NCBI GenBank assembly: GCA_029953675.1
Contig: JAMWBK010000001.1
Span: 1,215,001 to 1,279,000, forward strand
DNA: 64,000 nucleotides
Direction: 5' to 3'
Source: Rhodosorus marinus
Taxonomy: Eukaryota > Rhodophyta > Stylonematophyceae > Stylonematales > Stylonemataceae
Below the pieces are notes generated by a model. It did no database searches, had not been told where the DNA came from, and was given only the letters and a program-made list of their open reading frames with translations. Of the stretch, positions 41,679-52,178 are shown one piece after another; the stretch's first letter is position 1; each line of letters opens with the position of its first letter. A program made the translations under genes and the position numbers.

Positions 41679-41690
41679 AGTACAACCAAG
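41679..41690 (+). repeat. 12-bp target-site duplication, right copy
   Basis: AGTACAACCAAG, partner of 40338-40349. Confidence 0.85.
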
Positions 41691-42775
41691 GCGGGGAAAG
41701 ACAGAAAACGGTGCGGACGACGCGTTTAGAGTGGCGCGTACGCACTTCTATCAATTGGAGACGCGGGTGGTGAAGAGGACCTGATCGTGGATAGGAGGGC
41801 GTCCGTACACGTCTTCAGTAGTCCGACTTTCTTTGACTCCATGAACCCAGTGCAGAAGAAAAGGTCCTGCTGGCGGACAAACGTAAGGTAACATACACCC
41901 ACGAGGGAACCCTCTTTTTCGATGTTGGCACCAAGTACTGGGTGCGTAGATTGGGATTAACAAAGGCGTAATTCTCGCCAGCGCTAATGAGCAATTACGT
42001 GTCCGCCTGAAGCTAGCCGAAAAAGGATGCCGGTGTTCGACGCCACAGGAGGACGGATCCTGGACGAAAAGGTCATAAATGCACCGTGTACGATGAATAC
42101 GATTTATAATTTTGCGCTCCGGGAGAGGTAACGACTATAGGCACCCATATCAACCAGAGATCCATCAGCTCAATGTCGGAACGTATGATTCACCCTCCTT
42201 TGAGTAGTCTGTAAGCAGCGACCTTGATCACTGCGCGTGTGTTGAGTGCGCAATAACTGGCGGGAAACGTATCTCTGACAACTCCTGCGTCGCCGTTGAA
42301 GACTTTGTTTGTGCCCTGGAACCGTAAGAAAATGAGGTAACCCTACAGAACATCTTCAAGCTCCTAACACCTCCCCATCGGTCTCAATCATTACGAGATG
42401 GAGATTGATATTAGGGGCGCTGTTTTTGCCAACATTGCTCAGACGCACAGTGCGTGGCCTACCCCGAAGTGGAAAGATGCAGCGAACACGCCAATTCCGA
42501 CGCGAATTGCCCCCCGGCCCAGGTAAAAACCGTAGTCAACGATACACTCGATAGGTGAAGAAAACGAAAAGGCTTTAATCACCTGTGCCAACGGGTGACC
42601 CATAGGTCTAGTGGGCAAACGTAAGACTCAACCTCCTTTGAAGAGATTTTCACATCCTCCGCTTTAATGGTAGCTGCGAAAACAATGCGGATATTTTTTG
42701 TGCTCTGTAGAGCAACATAAGAAAACCCAAGTAGACCCCAGTGACCCTCTCCAAGCTCCTTACATCTCGCTCTCG
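41691..42775. other. Unassigned stretch with an internal diverged repeat
   Basis: 42165-42400 and 42595-42790 resemble one another: TCACCCTCCTTTGA-AG against TCAACCTCCTTTGAAGAG, GTAAGAAAATGAGGTAACCC against ATAAGAAAACCCAAGTAGACCC, then TTCAAGCTCCT-ACA. Short minus-strand frames are broken. I cannot name a family; it may be the 5' part of an old element. Confidence 0.35.
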
Positions 42776-42779
42776 ATCT

Positions 42780-43120
42780 CAATGCCTGGGAACTTGTCGT
42801 TCCTTATGAGGGACTGAGAGAACGACGATATGTCGAGTACATGACCAGCCTGTCCGCGCTGAGGGCAGGGGGCAACGTTTCCGCCATTCGTTTTGGAACG
42901 CTTTGGTCACCTTGTCAAGTCAAGCTTGCACTTGCTTCGCAAATGTATCATTGACCATTCTGCCGATTATCCAGTACTCCTATTCCGGTTTCAGTGTTGC
43001 TCTATGGCGATATTCTAGCAGCATGCTAGCGGAGGCTCGTCACCGCCGTCTTGGATCGCCCGACTTTTGATGCTACTAGCTAGTTCACATTACGTCCTGC
43101 GTAGCGCGTGAGGTTAGTTT
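42780..43120 (+). mobile_element. Older family A-like LINE 3' fragment
   Basis: GAGAACGACGATATGTCGAGTACATGACCAGCC, GCTTTGGTCACCTTGTCAAGTC, CTATGGCGATATTCTAGCAGCATGC, then CCTGCGTAGCGCGTGAGG. Decayed in all frames. Confidence 0.6.
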
Positions 43121-43164
43121 GTGAAAGCACAACCACCACTGGAGGGGCCTTTTGAGGGACAATG

Positions 43165-45100
43165 TAGCAATTAATAGCATAGCCTGAAGGGCTACGCAAG
43201 GCGTGAAAAGGAACTAAGAACTAGGGAGGGATGCGTGCAAACCCAGGCGCCGATGGCGCGCCTCGGCAAGCATGCTGCTAGAATTCCGCCACACGGCGGC
43301 ACACAAACGCCGTAAAAGCGCCAAGTACTCAGTGGGATGCTCAGCGAAACATTTCCGCAACCATTCTAAACCCGACTTATCCACATGACCAAAGCTTTTC
43401 CACAATGAAAGGCTGGAACCGGTGGGAGCGACCCTCGGCGTAGGGCAGACTGGCCATGCTCTCAGCATACTGTCGTTGCTTCACTCGTCGAAGAGCCGAA
43501 GCGGCTGCCCCTCGGCGGCGGGCGGCAGCCGTGAGATGGGCGCTCGTCACAGGGTATGTAATCACGAGGTCAACATATGCTGAGCGTCGGGCAGCAGGGT
43601 CTGATACAAGAAGATCTGCGATACAGCGTGGCGGCGCCGTGTCCGAGACCGATCTGGGTAGTTCCGATTCCACCTCAACCGTATGCCCTACCCGAGTTAA
43701 ACATTCGCTTAGGATGTACTTGAGACGAGTGTGGCGCCTAGTGCGGAGACCTCGCAACAGTCCGCATGCACCCAAGAAGTGATAGCCACAAGCGTCAATC
43801 CGGCTCTCACATCCGTGACAGAAAGACGGCCGATTAGAGTGCCACGGGGTTTGTGCCAAACCTAAGTTGATCCGTGCGGCGCAGCGGAACTGGAAGGCAT
43901 CGAGACGGTGACCCGGCGACGAAGGCAGAGTGGTTAACCACAGGTGCGAGAGATGGCCTCCCATGCCTCGAAGGCGATCGGCGGTGGTAGGCGGTGTGAG
44001 GGGAGAGTTGAGTAAGATTGCGTGAGCGGGACTGTGTTGGCCCAGGTGAGGCTATGTTGAATCACATCAGTTCGGGAGCTCCTCAACCGGCTCAGATCTG
44101 GGTAATCTGCAACAGGTGACCCGGGTCTAGCTTCTCCCTCATCGGCAAGAACTCTGTCAATGGGTGAGTCCTCAATCGCCTCAGTTCGTCCCCATAGCAG
44201 TTCCCGCCAGGAGCGAAAACGGGATCGATTCTCGTCCGACACGGCGTTGCACTTCCGGAACGCCTGTTGTAGACCATCATAGATCGTCAAAAGCTGGGGC
44301 GAAAGGGTCACTGGGTCCTCCCTAGTCAGTGCTCGAGCCAAAATTCAGGCACTTTGTATCTGGAAAGTCACCAAGGTACGGAGCGCGGTTGCCCAGGAGG
44401 CGACCGCCGCAGGCGAGCAGACGAGTCCCCGATCTGCGACACCAAATCCCCCTAAACGCAACGGTAGAGCGAACTGGGCACGACTTAAGTCCCTGTCGGG
44501 AGCCGCTTCAAGATCGAGGGGTTTATCCAAGAGCGTGCCCCAATGGTTCAGCGTCATCTCGTCGGCCTTGGCGGCGATCCACGAACCCCAGTCGGGTGGT
44601 AGCTACGCAACCAGTAGTTGAGTCGGGGACCGGCACAAAAGCGGGAAAGCAAGCAGGCCGATTGCAGCATGCTGTCTGTAAGGCGCTCAATGGCGTCAGT
44701 GAGCTGCTTGTGCCGAGTCAAAACTCGTTCTGAAGAGACTTGGACAAAGTTGTTGCTTCCGAAACCGACGCCGTGGTGCCCCAACACTTCACGTTCGCCA
44801 ATGGTTCGTAGATTAGATGGCAGACAGGCCGTCGAAACTTCACTTGGAGCGAGAAAACGACACTTTCCGGGTTCCACCGTCAGACCTACTCCACGTGCAA
44901 TCGCTTCGATCTGGGTCAACCCCCGAGCCAGGGTTTCAGGGGCGCCCAGCAAGGTCACGTCGTCGTGATAGGCGTAGATACGAAGAGCCGGCACCTTAGT
45001 CGCGAGACGCAATAGAACGAGCTGCAAGGCACACGCATGAAGTAGAGGCCCACAAGGATCGCCTTGTTGGACGCCAGTATGTGCTTGGAGAACAGCGAAA
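43165..45100 (-). pseudogene. Family A LINE with RT motifs B and C, frameshifted
   Basis: Read from about 45100 leftward. RT motif B G-V-Q-Q-G-D-P-C-G-P, motif C A-Y-H-D-D-V-T-L-L-G (both catalytic Asp present) and the thumb region lie in the frame 45135-44554. A stop/frameshift near 44550, a frame to 44345, then 44341-43934 and 43964-43377 follow. They carry the zinc knuckle (C-H-G-C-E-S-R-I-D-A-C-G-Y-H) and RLE (R-C-I-A-D-L-L-V-S-D). The last block is 43468-43214. The 3' end on the plus strand is ATAGCATAGCCTGAAGGGCTACGCAAGGCG. It is 5'-truncated just before motif B, so motif A is missing. At least three frameshifts make it dead. Confidence 0.8.
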
Positions 45101-45280
45101 ACAACCATGTATTTGCATTTGCCAATATCGCCCAAGCTCTCTCTGTGACGGCCAAACCTGGCAAAACGCTTTCAACAGCAGATGTATACGTAAATTAATG
45201 GTGATCCCTTTTAGTAACAGTTTGCTACCTCTTCGTGCACTCCCTCTGGGCGGATCAGATTTGGAGAAAAATGCCTTGAA

Positions 45281-45300
45281 GCTAGGACAGCTGTCCTAGC
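45281..45300. terminator. 20-bp perfect palindrome at the 3' flank of germin-like gene 2
   Basis: Same word as 39240-39259, about 110 bp past the stop of the minus-strand gene and next to its AATAAA (TTTATTT on the plus strand). Confidence 0.4.
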
Positions 45301-45408
45301 CTTTTGTTGTGTTTATTTCAAACAGAGTTCTTCAAAGCATCCTCCGAAAAAGCAAGCGGATGGGTTTTGTATGGACCTTGCTTTTGAGATTTGAGTTTGG
45401 CTCTCTTT

Positions 45409-46198
45409 CTATTCGAGTCCACACCTCCTCCTGCAGTCCCGAGAGATCTCTCTCATCATGGCGTCGTTACGGAACCTGTCGATCCTGGGCTGGTTGACTC
45501 TGAAGATGGTCTGGAGGAGGTTGTCCGGGAAGTTGTAGATGGAGTCGGGGAAATTGACAGCTCCGGGGTCCTCGTTGCTGAGCGCTGCAAAGAATTGTGC
45601 CGGTTTGCAGCTGTTGTTAATCTGGAAGTGCGGCAGACCCTGTGGGAATATCGTCCCTTGTCCGGCCTTGAGAGTGTTGATGAGGGTACGGGTCTGGAAC
45701 TCTGAGGGTCGTAGACGCGAGAGGATTGCGGGTTTTAGGTGGAGGTAGTGGAAGCGAGGTTTCAGGATGTTTTTCTTACCCTCAGTAAATCCGACGACGA
45801 ACTTGCTGCCCTTGATGAGGTAGAGGAATTCAGTCGCGCGGGGGTGATTGTGCGGGTTGTTCACTACGATCGAGAAAAAAAACAGAGAGAGAGAGAGAGA
45901 TAGTCATATGATTCTCAGATTCGAGTGCATGATCATGGCTATTTGTGCAGCACGTACTTCCACATGGCTCAATGTTAGCCAGAGCAGCAGCAACGCCCTG
46001 CTTCTTCAATACCGGGAAGGTGTTGAGGAAAGCTGGGATCAAGGTCGTTCCAATACCGTTCTGCAGCATCGGTCCCTCACTAAAGTCAAACACAAAGTCC
46101 TTCTCGGAGAATTCCTGACGCTTCTCGAGCTCAGTCAACGAACTTCCCGCCAACGCCAGTCCCACCAGAACCGCCACAACACTCACAATCTTCATCAT
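45409..46198 (-). CDS. Germin-like secreted cupin, copy 2
   Basis: Three exons on the minus strand (46198-45958, 45863-45780, 45701-45409) give 205 residues, the same size as copy 1. Intron 1 is longer (94 nt) owing to a GA-repeat near 45885-45901; intron 2 is 78 nt. Signal peptide, L-E-K-R, box 1 H-N-H-P-R-A-T-E and box 2 P-H-F-Q are all intact. It differs from copy 1 at few residues (L for Q in the M-x-Q-N-G stretch, A for V in A-L-A-N-I-E-P). The copy at the other end of the inverted duplication is its closest relative here. The TATA box is at 46303-46310. Confidence 0.92.
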
Positions 46199-46302
46199 CT
46201 TGCTTTAGTCTATTGATCTTCTGATTCTTACTTCTTTTACTAGTCACCTTGTATTGATATCCTCTTCCTCATCTCTCTAGAGCTCTTCAGATAATCTCGG
46301 CC

Positions 46303-46310
46303 TTCTTATA
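46303..46310 (-). promoter_or_regulatory. TATA box of germin-like gene 2
   Basis: TATAAGAA on the minus strand, 105-112 bp before the ATG. Confidence 0.6.
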
Positions 46311-47242
46311 CAGGCCAAAGTTGACCCCAGGACCTCCCTCAACGAAGCCTAGTTCGCCCACAAAACTCTGTTTTGCCCCTTTTCAGACCGAAAAGTACAG
46401 ACTCTGAGCCAACGCGGATGTTAAGATCTGTGGTGAGGGCAGAAGCGTCATTATCGTTCATTTGAATGTCAATCCTTGCCCGAGCACCGTTGCCAGTCCC
46501 TCTTTTTTCCGGAGCATTATTTGCACAACATGCCCAAGTTGTGCAGCTAGCGAAGAGGTGGCCGCTGTCAGCATTTATTTGCCCTGGTTTGAACGGGACG
46601 TGGCTGATGAGGAGAAACGGATTTTGCTGCATGTTGGGGAAGTAGGTGAGGGGAACACAGGAGGTGCAAATTGTCGGACTCAGGTCTGTGGAGAATTTTG
46701 CCTAATTGGGATGTGATCGCGGGAACTGAATATAGGATTTCCTGAGGTCAAAAGCAATTATGATTATTAAAACAGAAACGGCAGTTGCTTGTAGCCTTCC
46801 CTAGCCCCAATCCGCAAACAGTGACGGCGAAAGAAGCTCCATGGTTCATTCCAGCTTTTACCAGCGCCAGCGCCCGTAATTCACCCTAAAAACTAAATGC
46901 CAGGACGATCAAATGAACCCTTTTTTGTGTTTATCATGCCATCCAGTACCCCTAAAATCCACCCCCTTCGCTTCAAAGACGCTGTACAACTCAGTTTGGG
47001 CTTTTCGCGGGGGTCAGGGTCAAAGTTGTCAGTCAAAGCAAAAGCAATAAAACAGAAACAAATAGACCCATTCAGTCAAAATATCATCACCCCGGCGAGC
47101 AAATTGAGCGCTATAATATCGTTAAGCACTAATAAGTTCAGTCAAAACTACCTTGAAAATAAAAAATTAAAATTATATTCAATCAGTTTTTGCCTAAGAC
47201 GTTTGCACGGTGAGCAAAATAGTTAAATAAATACTATGAAAT

Positions 47243-47254
47243 CGAAGACTTAGA
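47243..47254 (+). repeat. 12-bp target-site duplication, left copy (family B, 47255-48258)
   Basis: CGAAGACTTAGA, identical at 48259-48270. Confidence 0.85.
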
Positions 47255-48258
47255 ACGAATGGTTTAATCGGAGGCTGAAAAAAAAAACTCCGAGGGGAAA
47301 AAAAGACTAAGCGAACGAATGGTTTAATCGGAGGCTGAAAAAAAAAACCCCGAGGGGAAAAAAAGACTAAGCGCGGCGAAGTACTCGCGCCTCCAACATC
47401 AAAGCGGCATTCATGCGCCACAGCAGGAAACTTAAGCGGGTAAACAACGATTGAAGACGGTCAGGGCGTTCGCGGAACAACTCCCGAAGCCAGCGAGAAC
47501 CAACAGAGTCCATGAACCCAAAGCACTCAATGATCAGGGGTACCAAGCGATGTGCTAGTGCCGAAGCACGAACACCAGGGGAAGACAAAGCCCCCGCGTA
47601 TTTGATCTCTTTGCGGCGTCTCATGCTGGCGGCGGCAGATCCACGGCGCTCCCCCGCAGCCGGGAGATAACGACTAGCTTGAGGGTTAGGAACAGCAAGA
47701 TCAACATATGTGGTACGGCGGCTGTCGTCACAGGTGATCACCAGGTCGGCTACACGGCGTTCATCATTTTGAAAGTCCGCGACGGGTAAAGGTTTCTCAC
47801 GTTCGATTTCCAGACCGGCTTGCCGGACTATAGGCCGAAGTTCCCCGTATAACAGGTTCAAGATCCGTGTGTGGCGGCGGGTTCGAGCACCTTTCACCGC
47901 CGGGCAACTAGCGAGCAGGTGGGCGCCAAAATCTGCGTTGTCTTCAGTCTGAGAGCAGAGAGGGCACGACGAACCCATCTCGTACGGCCAAGGGGGCTGA
48001 TGTAAGCCGAGGTATAAGCGCAGTGAAGTACGCACTTCGATATCCGACAGTTTGAGTGGCGGAAAGGCTGGTACGGTCATGAGCCACTGAGAGCTAATAA
48101 CCCCTCCAAGACTACGTAGGCGGGCGCGAGCGCGAGAAGATGAGACCATCTGCGCGAGGAGTCGGCCATATGCAGCACGGTGCAAGTCCCAAGAAAGGAT
48201 ATTTTGCAGCGCATCCGTGCGTGAGGGGAAAAAAAGACTAAGCGCGGCGAAGTACTCG
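47255..48258 (-). mobile_element. Family B LINE, 5'-truncated insertion with 12-bp TSD and duplicated 3' UTR
   Basis: The minus frame from 48443 to 47367 is open but chimeric: its first ~70 codons are host flank. LINE sequence runs from R-T-D-A-L-Q-N-I-L-S-W-D-L to V-L-R-R-A and includes the zinc knuckle C-P-L-C-x9-H-L-L-A-S-C and the RLE pair. The 3' UTR with its AAACCATTCGT end occurs twice in tandem (57-59 bp units, about 47252-47310 and 47311-47368). At the 5' junction about 37 nt of the element's own stop-codon region (GAGTACTTCGCCGCGCTTAG plus a T tract) precede the truncated coding start. The empty site survives in the left arm near 36880-36900. Confidence 0.85.
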
Positions 48259-48270
48259 CGAAGACTTAGA
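48259..48270 (+). repeat. 12-bp target-site duplication, right copy
   Basis: CGAAGACTTAGA, partner of 47243-47254. Confidence 0.85.
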
Positions 48271-48690
48271 TGGGTTCCGAGCATGCCGAATGAATCTGGA
48301 TTTCTTCTGGATTGACTATCAGTCAATTTCTTAATACGGTGAGCAAATTTCTTGGCTTGGCAAATGGTGGAGAGGCAGAGGCAGAGACAGAGTGTGGAGG
48401 CTGGAGGGGTATCAAGAGAGACAGGATACGATGAAGGTGACACTTTTATTCATCATGTGAAAAATTTCCGTAGCGAGAGAGAAAGAGAAAGAAAGAATGT
48501 GGGGATGTGTGTGAGTGGTTATGGATTTGGAGGACGCTGGTGAGTAGAACCCATACTCTTGCAGGTGCGGGTTAGGGCACGGTCAGGTTCAATGATTGCG
48601 GGCTCCTGGCATAGCGGTAACGTATAAAGGGCTATAGATTGATAGATACTTTGGAACATGTCTCTGGACTGACCTGAACCGTTTTTGCCA

Positions 48691-49100
48691 GTAGCACGGA
48701 GCCGTGTTTTCTGTCGGCAACGGAAGTCACTCAGTTGCCCTATCCGAACGTTGGACTTGTTTCATGTCGTGTAGGCCACTTCAAGCTGATTGAATCTAAC
48801 TGCTCGAAAATTTACTAGCTCGCCCATCGAGGATCCTTGAGACGCCATGTACAGACTGCTGTCTGGCCAGCACTCTCAAGACTACTGGTGTGGCAAAAGC
48901 TCAGTGGGAAGGAAACACGACGAAACCCAATTCTTCGGTGCAGAAGATTTTCATTTGAGAATCTAATCTCCAACCAAGTTGAGCCATCTCCGCAAGTCCT
49001 AGCGAATCCTCAAATATTCTAACGCTTACTTCAGTACAGAGTATAGCTCCAAGGATACTGAAGAAAAGCAAAATCAACAAGAGCCGGAGACCAGATATCG
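48691..49100. other. Intergenic, nothing recognised
   Basis: Only a short 61-codon frame without known motifs. No repeat noted. Confidence 0.3.
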
Positions 49101-49109
49101 AATGAGTTT

Positions 49110-49488
49110 GTTTAATCGGAGACTGAAAGAAAAAACCCCGAGGGTGAAAAAAAGACTATGGGCGGGGAAGTTCGCGCCCCTCCAACATCAGATCAGCGTT
49201 CATACGCCACAGCAAGAAACTGAAAAGGATAAATAACGAGGACAGACGGTCCGGACGTTCGAGGAACAACTCTCGAAGCCAGCGAGAACCAACGGAATCC
49301 ATAAACCTAAAGCACTCAATGACCAGAGGTACCCGGCGATGAGCTAGAGCCGAAACACGAATGTCTGGGGAAGACGAAGCCCTCGTTTATTTCAACTCCT
49401 TGCGACGTCTCATACTGCAGCGGCAAATCGAAAGCGCTCTCCCGCAGCCGGCAAATAACGACTAGCCTGAAGATTATAATCCATGCCA
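49110..49488 (-). mobile_element. Family B LINE fragment ending in a 5' foldback
   Basis: GTTTAATCGGAGACTGAAAG, the A/CCCCGAGGG tract, CTCCAACATCAGATCAGCGTTCATACGCCAC and GGTACCCGGCGATGAGCTAGAGCCGAA are family B minus strand. Its 5' end lies in the RLE region and runs into a hairpin (49478-49509) where the last 11 nt are repeated inverted. Confidence 0.65.
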
Positions 49489-49509
49489 CCGCCACGATTG
49501 GCATGGATT
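49478..49509. repeat. Hairpin, 11-bp perfect stem at the 5' end of a family B copy
   Basis: AATCCATGCCA (49478-49488) and TGGCATGGATT (49499-49509), with a 10-nt loop. Confidence 0.65.
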
Positions 49510-49544
49510 GGTTACTCGTATCTGCGCATTATACCCGGCGTAGC

Positions 49545-49847
49545 GCTTAAGTCTACGCTAGTTGTTGTTGTTGTTGCTGTGAGCCTATGCTAGTAGTTGA
49601 GGGTCGGTCTCACCGGTTCCAGCCATTCATTGTGGAAAGCTTTGGTCACGTCGATAAGTCGGGTTTAGAGTGGTTGCGGAAATGTTTTGTTGAGCATCCT
49701 ACTGAATATTTGGCGCTCTTGAGGCGTTTAAGTGTCTCCCTTTGGCGATATTCCAGCGACATGCTTTCCGAGGCGCGCCATCGGCGCCTGGGGTTGCATG
49801 CTTCCCTCCCTAGTTATTAGTTCATCTTCACGCCTTGCGTAGCGCGT
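49545..49847 (+). mobile_element. Family A LINE short 3' fragment with TTG repeat at its 5' side
   Basis: A 3'-end signature (GCGTAGCGCTTAAGTCTACGC) and a GTT/TTG run (49558-49576) precede a truncated coding part (open frame 49587-49820) that ends SLPSY. Its own 3' end stops at GCGTAGCGC, lacking the hairpin's second half. Confidence 0.65.
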
Positions 49848-49884
49848 AGTAAAACCACGTGGCGATATTTGAGCAGTAAAACCA

Positions 49885-50266
49885 CGTGGAAAGCGCCCAT
49901 CTCACGGCTGCCGCCCGCCGCCGGGGAGCAGCGGCTTCCGCCCTTCGCCGCGTGAATGAACGACGGTATGCTGAGAGTATGCCTCGCGCTGAGGGTCGCT
50001 CCCACCGGTTCCAGCCTTTCATTGTGGAAAGCTTTGGTCACGTGGAGAAGGCGGGTTTGGATTGGTTGCGGAAATATTTTACTGAGCATCCTGTTGAATA
50101 CTTGGAACTTTTGCGGCTTTTAAGTGTCTCTCTGTGGCGACATTCGAGTAGCATGGTTTCCGAAGCGCGCCATAGGCGCCTGGGTTTGCACGCTTCCCTA
50201 CCTAGTTCTTAGTTCCTTTTCACGCCTTGCGTAGCGCTTCAGGCTATGCTAATAAAGTCCAATAAA
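49885..50266 (+). mobile_element. Family A LINE short insertion with 12-bp TSD
   Basis: The flanking direct repeat is GCAGTAAAACCA (49873-49884 and 50267-50278). The body starts in the RLE-adjacent region and has an open frame 49886-50212 ending SLPSS. The 3' end is GCGTAGCGCTTCAGGCTATG followed by AATAAAG twice. AGTAAAACCA also occurs at 49848 and 50291. Confidence 0.75.
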
Positions 50267-50299
50267 GCAGTAAAACCATCAAATAAAGCCAGTAAAACC

Positions 50300-51180
50300 A
50301 TCGCCACCGCAACACAATAGCTCTTCCTAGCGCTTTTCTCTCTGTGGCCGATGAAGCGACAAAATCGCCGGAGCGCAAGATTAGCACTACCAAAAAAGGC
50401 ACTAAAGCTCCATCTCTGGTCGCCGAAAACATTGGCGAACCTCTCCAGGCCCGAAGCTTTCGAGTGGTGACCAACCTTTTTCCAAAGGTGAGGACTTCTC
50501 CCTCGTCGAGGGGCAGGTTGGCCAGACTCTCTACACACTGAGGCTCCCCGTCTGAAATATTGTAGCCGACACAACACCGCACCTCTGAGCTGCAGACTGA
50601 AGATGAAGTCGCCCACGTGAAGACGTTGGACGAACAGTACGATGCAATAAGGTCGAGCAAGCGAGAAAGTCAGTACGACTTATCGCCATGGAACGCGAGG
50701 ATATGATCCTCGTAGCTCTTGCATCTTGCAAAACTACAAGCGAATGTGTAGGGAGGGCTTAGATTTTCTCCAAGCAGGCACTAGACATCTCCGTGCTGGA
50801 TAAAAACGCCGAGATAGCGCTCTGGCACAACTGAATCGCATCATGTAAGAAGGGATTGCTGAGCATGCCGATCAAGTCTTAGATAGATCCTAACGTAGCA
50901 TGAGCTCCCTGGCTATCCGGTTGCGGTTTCCTTAGAGCACCTTGAGCGTGCTAGTGTCCCGGTACGGGAAGGAGCTCCCAAAGCAGGCGTGCTTTACACA
51001 AAAGTTTCTAAAAAGGGTAGCGGACAAGGAGGTCTCGGGGTATGGACTCGACTTTATAAAGTGAGCTCTTCCTGCCTTCTCTCCCTCGCTCAGCTCTTGA
51101 TAGCTCTGAACTATGTGTGGTTGATAGTACAAGTACGCCAAAGGAACAGATGGGATGACAAAAAGGAAACCTAGGACGCC
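50300..51180 (+). other. Unassigned; possible broken coding region
   Basis: The frame 50344-50541 (MADEATKSPERKIS start) and a following broken frame with charged, coiled-coil-like text (TLDEQYDAIRSSKRES) near 50600-50690 could be part of a gag or host gene. Stops separate them and no family is recognised. Confidence 0.2.
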
Positions 51181-51289
51181 TTGTTCTCGGTATTTGGTTG
51201 AGAATCCTCGTGCTTTAGTATGGGGTCCTCTCGCTAACGACCAGAAGGGCTTTGCATCTTGGTTTTGCGATTTGAGTTCAGAACTCTTT

Positions 51290-52063
51290 CTATTCGAATC
51301 CACACCTCCTCCTGCAGTCCCGAGAGATCTCTCTCATCATGGCGTCACTCCGGAACCTATCGAGTCTGCCCTGGTTGACTCTGAATATGGTCTGGAGGAG
51401 GTTGTCCGGGAAGTTGTAGATGGAGTCGGGGAAATTGACGGCTCCGGGGTCCTCGTTGCTGAGTGCTGCAAAGAATTGTGCCGGTTTGCAGCTGTTGTTA
51501 ATCTGGAAGTGCGGCAGACCCTGTGGGAAGATCGTCCCTTGTCCGGCCTTGAGAGTGTTGATGAGGGTACGGGTCTGGAACTCTGAGGGTCGTAGAAAAA
51601 CGGATTGCGGGTTTTAGGTGGAGGTACTGGAAGCGAGGTTTCCTGATGTTTTTCTTACCCTCAGTGAATCCGACGACGAACTTGCTGCCCTTGATGAGGT
51701 AGAGGAACTCGGTCGCACGGGGGTGATTGTGTGGGTTGTTCACTACGATCGAGAAAAAAAACAGAGATTCAGAAGATTCTCAGATTCGAGTGCGTTACCA
51801 TGTCTATGTGTGCAGCACATACTTCCACATGGCTCAATGTTAACCAGAGCAGCAGCAACGCCCTGCTTCTTCAATACCGGGAAGGTGTTGAGGAAAGCTG
51901 GGATCAGGGTAGTTCCAATACCGTTCTGCAGCATCGGTCCCTCACTAAAGTCAAACACAAAGTCCTTCTCGGAGAATTCCTGACGCTTCTCGAGCTCAGT
52001 CAACGAACTTCCCGCCAACGCCAGTCCCACCAGAACCGCCACAACGCTCACAATCTTCATCAT
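51290..52063 (-). CDS. Germin-like secreted cupin, copy 3
   Basis: Three exons on the minus strand (52063-51823, 51742-51659, 51582-51290) give 205 residues. Introns are 80 nt (GTATGT start) and 76 nt. The 2-nt difference in intron 2 would break an unspliced frame, so splicing is required. The signal peptide, germin box 1 and box 2 are intact. Near the C-terminus it has N-Q-G-R-x-D-R-F-R-S-D-A in place of N-Q-P-R-I-D-R-F-R-N-D-A of copies 1 and 2, grouping it with copy 4. A TATA box (TATAAA on minus) is at 52173-52178. Confidence 0.92.
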
Positions 52064-52172
52064 CTTGCTTTAATCTATTGATCTTTTAATCTCTTTTCCG
52101 CTTCTCTGCTGCTTGCTTTGTTGAATGATTCATCCAGACGATTCCATTCCGTCTCTTCTCGGAATCGCTCTC

Positions 52173-52178
52173 TTTATA
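52173..52178 (-). promoter_or_regulatory. TATA box of germin-like gene 3
   Basis: ACTATAAAGA on the minus strand, about 110 bp before the ATG. The same word lies at 56858-56864 for copy 4. Confidence 0.6.

Larger units (their letters stand above)
45185..48690 (-). repeat. Large inverted duplication, right arm (partner 36470-39380)
   Basis: This is the reverse complement of the left arm, from the gene's 3' flank to the CT/CA-rich tract (here 48360-48540) and the ACATGTCTCTGGACTGACC end at about 48660-48680. It is interrupted by a family B LINE at 47255-48258 that the left arm lacks. Confidence 0.85.

Noticed and set aside
45155-45185. Plus-strand Q-N-A-F-N-S-R-like text resembling RT motif A
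   Set aside because: It is opposite in strand to the adjacent family A copy, only a few residues long, and at the junction of the inverted duplication. Probably chance.
45415-46216. Frames antisense to germin-like gene 2 (and the same at copies 1, 3 and 4)
   Set aside because: They recur at every copy only because the germin-like gene is conserved. They cross its introns and lack their own signals.
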